Shown here in pieces: positions 59,042 to 64,000 of a stretch of DNA of 64,000 nucleotides. The DNA is from Adiantum capillus-veneris (taxonomy: Eukaryota; Streptophyta; Polypodiopsida; Polypodiales; Pteridaceae), in contig CM043957.1 in assembly GCA_014529385.2 (NCBI GenBank), positions 69,286,503 through 69,350,502 on the forward strand. The letters are read 5' to 3'. The notes beneath the pieces were generated by a model that was not told the origin of the DNA, made no database searches, and worked only from the letters and a program-made list of their open reading frames with translations. Within the stretch, counting starts at the first letter, position 1; every line of letters starts with the position of its first letter. Position numbers and translations under genes: made by a program.

Positions 59042-62000
59042 CTACCCTACACCTAACTGCTTGCGAAAATGCACAAAGCTCTCTGAGTGAAGTCCTTTTG
59101 TAAGTAGATCAGCAGGATTTTCTGTGGTGTGAACTTTGACAAGCTGAAGTTGCTTATCCTCGAGCATTTCCATGATGAAATGATACTTCACATCCACATG
59201 CTTTGTCTTTGAGTGATAAACTGGATTGCGAGCCAATTGTATAGCACTTTGACTATCACAATATAACACAGGCATCTCTTCTTTGATTCCCAAATCTGTT
59301 ACTAGTCGATTAAGCCAAATTGATTCTTTGCATGCCTCTGATGCTGCAACATATTCATCCTCTGTAGTAGACTGAGTAACACAATCTTGTAATCTAGAAC
59401 GCCATGATACTACTCCACCAGCCAACGTAAAGACATACCCTGACGTAGACCTTCGGTTGTCTAAGTCACCTGCATAATCTGAGTCTGTAAAACCCTTTAC
59501 ACTTAGCTCCTGACTCCCATAGCATATACGCATACTCTTTGTAGCTTTCAGGTATCTCAATATTCCTTTCACTGCCTCCCAATGTTTCTTGCCTGGGTTT
59601 GACATGTATCGACTTACTACTCCCACTGCAAATGCAATGTCTGGGCGAGTAGCAATCATTGCATACATCAAACTACCCACTGCAGACGCATATGGAATCT
59701 TATCCATTTCAGCCTGTTCTTTCTCAGACACAGGACAATCTTGTTTGCTAAGTTTCACATATGGTGGCAATGGAACACTCAGTGCCTTTCCCTTCTCCAT
59801 ATTGAAACGTTGCAAAACCTTGTCAATATACTCTGTTTGAGATAACCAAATCAACTTCTTTGATCTGTCTCTCTCAATGCGCATACCAAGTATATGACTT
59901 GCCTCACCCATGTCTTTCATGTCAAACGATTTTGCCATCTTTGACTTCAAAGCTGAAATTTCTTCCAAGTGCTTGCCAGCAATCAACATGTCATCCACAT
60001 ACAAAATAAGGATCAGCCAACTACCATCCTTAGCCTTCTTTGTATATAGACAGTGATCGAACTCACTACGTTTGTAGCCTTGAGAAAGCATAAACTTGTG
60101 GAATTTATGGTACCATGCCCTCGGTGATTGTTTTAAGCCATAAAGACTCTTTAACAACTGGCATACCCAATCTTCCTTGCCTTTCTCAACAAACCCTTCT
60201 GGCTGCTGCATGTAAATTTCCACATCTAAATCACCATGCAAGAACGCTGTCTTGACATCCATTTGGTGCAACACCAAATCTAATATGGCAACCAATGCAA
60301 GAAAGCATCTCAATGTAGTCATCTTGACCACCGGAGAGAAGACTTCATCAAAGTCAATGCCTTGTTCTTGCTTAAATCCCTTGGCAACAAGCCTTGCTTT
60401 GTACTTTGGCTGACTATCATGAGCGGTGATCTTATACCTGTAAACCCATTTACAAGGTAGAGCCTTTTTGCCCTGTGGTAATTTAACTAGCTTCCATGTC
60501 TTGTTTTTATGCAGAGCTGTCATCTCTGACTGCATGGCCAATTGCCAATTCCCGGAGTCCTTCATTTGCACTGCTTCCTTGTAACATGAAGGCTCATTGC
60601 AATCAGTCAACATGACATAGTTCATAGATGGAACAAACCTATCAAGAGGTCGCGTGACACGTCCAGATCTACGCACAATAGGTGGCTCAGGCTCAGCCAC
60701 AACATGTGGTTCCACTCTATCTTGTCCTTGCTCCTCTTGAGCCCTGACATTTTGTCTTGCACGTGCAGGTCCATCTTCTTGGAAGACAACTCTTCTAATC
60801 TCCTCAACCCTCTCTGGTTTAGAATGATATTTGGATTCATTAAAGTGAACATCATTGCTGCGGACAACCTTTCTGGATTCGGGATCCCAAAGTCTGTACC
60901 CCATCTCACCAGAATTACCATAGCCTAGAAAGATGCACTTTCTACTCTTTGGCTCAAGTTTGTTCCTAAATTCCTTTGGAACGTGAGTATATGCCTCACA
61001 GCCAAAGACTCTGAGATGCTTGTATGAGGGCATTTTGCCTGACCATACCATCTCTGGCACTGAATCCTTCTGCAAAACCTTGCTAGGAGATCTATTTACA
61101 AGATGAACAGCTGTTGATACAGCTTCAGCCCAAAACCCATTTGGCAGATGTGCATTAGACAACATACTTCTGACCTTCTCTTGTATGGTCCTATTCATCC
61201 TCTCAGCAACACCATTTTGAGGAGGATTGTAAGGAGCAGTAAGTTCACGTTTTATACCTTTTGACTCACAAAAGTCCTGAAAGGCCTTTGAAACATACTC
61301 TCCACCATTGTCAGTGCGTAAGCATTTAAGCTTCTTGCCACTCTGATTCTCCACAAGTGTCACAAACGTTTTGAAAACACTAAATGCTTCATCCTTGTGC
61401 TTGAGAAAGTAAACCCATACTTTCCTCGAGTAATCATCTATAAATGTCATAAAGTAAGAAGCTCCCCCTAGAGATAGGTTAGGCATAGGTCCACACAAAT
61501 CACTATGAACAAGTGCCAACTGTGTATCTCTTCTACTGCTTCTATGCTTATGTGGCTGCTGTGTTTGCTTACCATACAGACAATGTTCACAAAATTCAAA
61601 ATCATTAAATGAAAAGCCAGGTAAATAACCAGAACGAGACAAGATTTCCATTCCCTTCTTGGACATATGTCCTAACCGGCTATGCCACAAAGAAACGTTC
61701 GGCTGCTCGGTTACATTGATTACATTTTTAGAGACATTTGATACATAAATCATGTAAAGTCCTCCAGACTTTACTCCATGTGCTACTGTCATATAACCCT
61801 TGGATATCTTCCACATCTTCTGTCCAAAAGTGGTGACGTAGCCAGCATCATCAAGTAAACCTGTGCTGATCAAGCTCTTTGTAATTGCGGGAACATGTCT
61901 CACATTCTTCAGCGTGAAAGAAGAGCCATTCTGAAACTTCAATTGAACATCTCCAACACCTAAGATCTCACATGTCTTCCCATTGCCTAGCCGAACATGA

Positions 62001-63022
62001 TCTTTAGTGGTCACATAAGAGGTAAAACACTCCTTATTTGGAGACACATGAAGTGATGCCCCTGAGTCTATAATCCAGTCACTCAGTGCATTTCCATCAG
62101 ATGTTGTAAGAAGAGCTGAGTCCATTGTATTCTTCAAGAAGTAGATGTCTCCTGACACTAGACTGTCATCCTCTACAACAGTGTTTGTCACATTTATTTC
62201 TTGAATCTTCACTGAGGACTTGTTCTTCTCACCATGGTCTTCAGCTTTGTCTTTGCCTTTTTCTGCTTTCCATTCTCTGCAGTCTCTTTTCATGTGACCC
62301 TTCTTGCCACAATGGTAGCATTCTATGTCACTCTTGCCTTTAGCACTGCGGGACTTGCTACGAGACTGATTCCTCTTTCCACCTTTGTACTTTTCTTTGG
62401 TCCTTCCCCTGACAACTAAGGCTGTTCCTTTGCCTTTGTCCATTGTCTTTCTATTGGTTTCTTCAGTAAACAGACTTCCTTCTACACCTGCTATGTTCAA
62501 ACCATCTGGAGGTGCAGAATTACTCAAAGCTGTGCGAAAAGTGTCCCAACTTTTCGGCAATGTGATCAACAGGAACATAGCTCTAACTGGTTCATCAAAC
62601 TTGACACCTTGAGCTGACAACTGACTATAGATTGTGTTGAATTCATTCAGATGATTGGACATAGGTGTCCCTTCTTTCATCTTCAAGTCAACAAGCTTCT
62701 TAAGCCAGTATACCTGTGAAGCTGCACTCTGCTTCTCATAAAGATCACTCAGCTTTAACCATGCTTGATAAGCCGACATCTCGTCTGCTACATTGAAGTA
62801 AACGCTTTCTTCCAAAGTCAGCATAATGGTAGAAAGTGCCAATTCATCCATTTCGCTCCATTCATCTTCATCCATATCTTCTGGTTTTATCCCCTTGAGC
62901 TTTATAGGTTTTATCTGCTTCTTTTGTACCAACACGTGCCAAATCTGCTTCTTCCACAATGGGAAATTGGTTCCATCTAGCTTCTTGATATTGTAAAGAG
63001 CAGTGTCCTGTGATCCAGCCAT
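59042..63022 (-). CDS. Copia Gag-Pol polyprotein, intact (1,326 aa)
   Basis: One open frame starts MAGSQDTALYNIKKLDGTNF. Order: UBN2-type gag (about 20-190), CCHC knuckle CYHCGKKGHMKRDC (235-248), aspartic protease with DSGA at 319-322, GAG-pre-integrase (LWHSRLGHMSKKGM, about 445) with CEHCLYGK, integrase core (LVHSDLC; LRTDNGGEY; NGVAERMNRT), RT (MDVKTAFLHGD; catalytic YVDDMLIA), and RNase H (CDSQSAIQLARN). It ends NPADLLTKGL plus a short tail. One oddity: the RNase H block reads TTEDEYVAA where relatives have T-E-A-E-Y. Length and order are normal for plant copia, and no frameshift was found. Confidence 0.96.
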   Translation of the reverse strand: MAGSQDTALYNIKKLDGTNFPLWKKQIWHVLVQKKQIKPIKLKGIKPEDMDEDEWSEMDELALSTIMLTLEESVYFNVADEMSAYQAWLKLSDLYEKQSAASQVYWLKKLVDLKMKEGTPMSNHLNEFNTIYSQLSAQGVKFDEPVRAMFLLITLPKSWDTFRTALSNSAPPDGLNIAGVEGSLFTEETNRKTMDKGKGTALVVRGRTKEKYKGGKRNQSRSKSRSAKGKSDIECYHCGKKGHMKRDCREWKAEKGKDKAEDHGEKNKSSVKIQEINVTNTVVEDDSLVSGDIYFLKNTMDSALLTTSDGNALSDWIIDSGASLHVSPNKECFTSYVTTKDHVRLGNGKTCEILGVGDVQLKFQNGSSFTLKNVRHVPAITKSLISTGLLDDAGYVTTFGQKMWKISKGYMTVAHGVKSGGLYMIYVSNVSKNVINVTEQPNVSLWHSRLGHMSKKGMEILSRSGYLPGFSFNDFEFCEHCLYGKQTQQPHKHRSSRRDTQLALVHSDLCGPMPNLSLGGASYFMTFIDDYSRKVWVYFLKHKDEAFSVFKTFVTLVENQSGKKLKCLRTDNGGEYVSKAFQDFCESKGIKRELTAPYNPPQNGVAERMNRTIQEKVRSMLSNAHLPNGFWAEAVSTAVHLVNRSPSKVLQKDSVPEMVWSGKMPSYKHLRVFGCEAYTHVPKEFRNKLEPKSRKCIFLGYGNSGEMGYRLWDPESRKVVRSNDVHFNESKYHSKPERVEEIRRVVFQEDGPARARQNVRAQEEQGQDRVEPHVVAEPEPPIVRRSGRVTRPLDRFVPSMNYVMLTDCNEPSCYKEAVQMKDSGNWQLAMQSEMTALHKNKTWKLVKLPQGKKALPCKWVYRYKITAHDSQPKYKARLVAKGFKQEQGIDFDEVFSPVVKMTTLRCFLALVAILDLVLHQMDVKTAFLHGDLDVEIYMQQPEGFVEKGKEDWVCQLLKSLYGLKQSPRAWYHKFHKFMLSQGYKRSEFDHCLYTKKAKDGSWLILILYVDDMLIAGKHLEEISALKSKMAKSFDMKDMGEASHILGMRIERDRSKKLIWLSQTEYIDKVLQRFNMEKGKALSVPLPPYVKLSKQDCPVSEKEQAEMDKIPYASAVGSLMYAMIATRPDIAFAVGVVSRYMSNPGKKHWEAVKGILRYLKATKSMRICYGSQELSVKGFTDSDYAGDLDNRRSTSGYVFTLAGGVVSWRSRLQDCVTQSTTEDEYVAASEACKESIWLNRLVTDLGIKEEMPVLYCDSQSAIQLARNPVYHSKTKHVDVKYHFIMEMLEDKQLQLVKVHTTENPADLLTKGLHSESFVHFRKQLGVG

Positions 63023-63519
63023 AGCTACGCTTCACAGTAGTTTACTTTCCTGGGAAAAATTCGGTAGAGTTTCCCCTGCAAAGTGACCTTTGAACCAATA
63101 TCAACCTGATAAACTAGTGGATGTTGCCTATAGTCTGTGTGTAGATGCGCCCGTGTCGTATGTGACACGCCTCCAAGAACTGTGAGCCGTCCTTCGATGT
63201 GTAGACAGCCACAAATCAACACTCTGGGAGTGTCGATATCCTCAGCACCTGCAGTCGTAGGCCGAAAACCCCAAATTTGCAGAGTCGGATCTGCACCTGC
63301 CGAGACCACGTAGTCGAAAATGGCCTGCGCAGACCTCTGTCGAAGCGGAACGGTGACCGAGATGACCTCAGAATGAAATTCTGAGCACACCAAGCCCTAC
63401 AGCCTTCCCACAAGATTTGGGGCCGTGTCTTTGCCTGTCGAATTTCACTCCAATCTGAGCTGGTGACTCTAGCCTCCTGCAGTGCTGCCCCGAGCCTCGA
63501 TCTGAGCTCTGATACCAGT

Positions 63520-63711
63520 TGAAGGAGTACGAGCGGAAGTGCGACCCGAGAGAGAGTGCGAGAAGAAGAGCATGACGATATGGTGAACTTGCTCTACTGT
63601 AATGTGTAGAGCATAGTGAGTTCTTATTAGGTTTTTACAAAAGAATATGTGTACATACCTGACGGCTCGCCCACTTACCTGGGCAACCACATTGGGCTTT
63701 ATACCCCAACA
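63520..63711 (-). repeat. 5' LTR of the copia element
   Basis: 192 bp. On the minus strand it starts TGTTGGGGTATAAAGCC, and the TATAAAG there is a plausible TATA box. It is followed by the Met-tRNA PBS around 63505-63517. Confidence 0.95.
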
Positions 63712-63716
63712 GATAG

Positions 63717-64000
63717 TGTGACCTGGACGTGTTCTCCGGTGAGAGCAGCTGGGATTCATTTCTGAAGGTGATGCTCTTTAGCAACATGTTGTAAAAGAAA
63801 GCCTTCGGATGATGCCTTGGGTGAAAGTCTATGAAATGGACCAATCGGTGTTGCCGCTGCAATGATTGGCCGTAGGTATTCTCCTCTGAAATAATTTTTT
63901 TCCTTTCTTTTCCCTTCGTCACTATGTAATCCTTGTGGAAGTCGTAAAATGTAAGCTTCTCCAGAGTTTATGGTTGTGTGCAATACAGATCAACAGGGTG
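63717..64000 (-). pseudogene. Upstream segment of the split helicase gene
   Basis: Read on the minus strand from about 63983 it contains FHKDYIVTKGKERKKII, then HPRHHPKAFFYNMLLKSITF, a block like the HP...YY-LRLLL segment that precedes the helicase motifs in Helitron and related PIF1 proteins. The frame passes the GATAG duplication directly into LECKLRNLVLTDEDLEMYIT at 58759-58690 once the copia element is removed, and then meets the TGA at 58681-58683. The left part of the protein lies outside the window. Confidence 0.7.

Larger units (their letters stand above)
58760..63711 (-). mobile_element. Intact Ty1/copia retrotransposon
   Basis: The LTRs are 58760-58952 and 63520-63711. They read TGAAG...CAACA on the + strand and differ at only a handful of positions. 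Target duplications GATAG are identical (58755-58759 and 63712-63716). On the minus strand, where coding runs, the PBS TGGTATCAGAGC follows the 63520-63711 LTR and a purine tract AAGTGGGAGGT precedes the other. A single open polyprotein fills the interior. It looks young and potentially autonomous, and it splits the helicase gene. Confidence 0.97.

Overview
The window comes from a large-genome land plant. The evidence is a gene with plant-type spliced exons, split by very large introns that are packed with nested Ty3/gypsy, Ty1/copia, LINE and hAT elements. Repeat density and intron size would fit a fern, another seed-free vascular plant or a gymnosperm. I cannot fix the species, and no organellar, bacterial or CRISPR features were seen.

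One host gene organises the window. On the minus strand I can assemble seven exons of the plant homologue of C53/CDK5RAP3, the UFMylation/ER-phagy receptor. Exon 1 is at 53980-54172, exons 2-6 lie between 20063 and 21479, and exon 7 is at 14019-14227. All junctions keep frame and use GT/AG, giving 487 codons without a stop. The last exon or exons lie beyond the left edge or were not found. Exon 6 carries four I-D/Q-W-D motifs, the expected ATG8/UFM1-binding signals of this family. Intron 1 is 32,500 bp, intron 6 is 5,835 bp and intron 7 is at least 14 kb; the other four are 76-112 bp.

Layout. 1-2494: remnant of an old gypsy element (LTR, PBS, gag start). 2495-10189: chromodomain-type Ty3/gypsy element with TSD GTCAA and its RNase H deleted. 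10195-13400: gag, LTR and LINE ORF1 fragments on the minus strand. 14019-21479: C53 exons 7 to 2, with a rearranged LINE in intron 6. 21770-34141: a long LINE ('LINE-B') interrupted by a copia element (22422-28013) and a solo LTR (31620-33091). 34350-45498: a second LINE family ('LINE-A') interrupted by a solo LTR that itself holds a nearly full-length LINE ('LINE-C', 35549-42380), and by a gypsy deletion derivative (43482-44399). 45499-52800: a decayed gypsy element split by an hAT element (47060-52024, TSD AGTCATGG) with a duplicated left end. 53980-54172: C53 exon 1. 54480-54795: upstream duplication. 55000-64000: a PIF1-type helicase gene, split by an intact copia element (58760-63711, TSD GATAG), followed by unknown ORFs and a GIY-YIG nuclease ORF.

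For six insertions I could read the target duplication and see the interrupted sequence resume on the other side, so the relative insertion order follows from the sequence. The least explained part is the PIF1 helicase / GIY-YIG block next to the C53 5' end.
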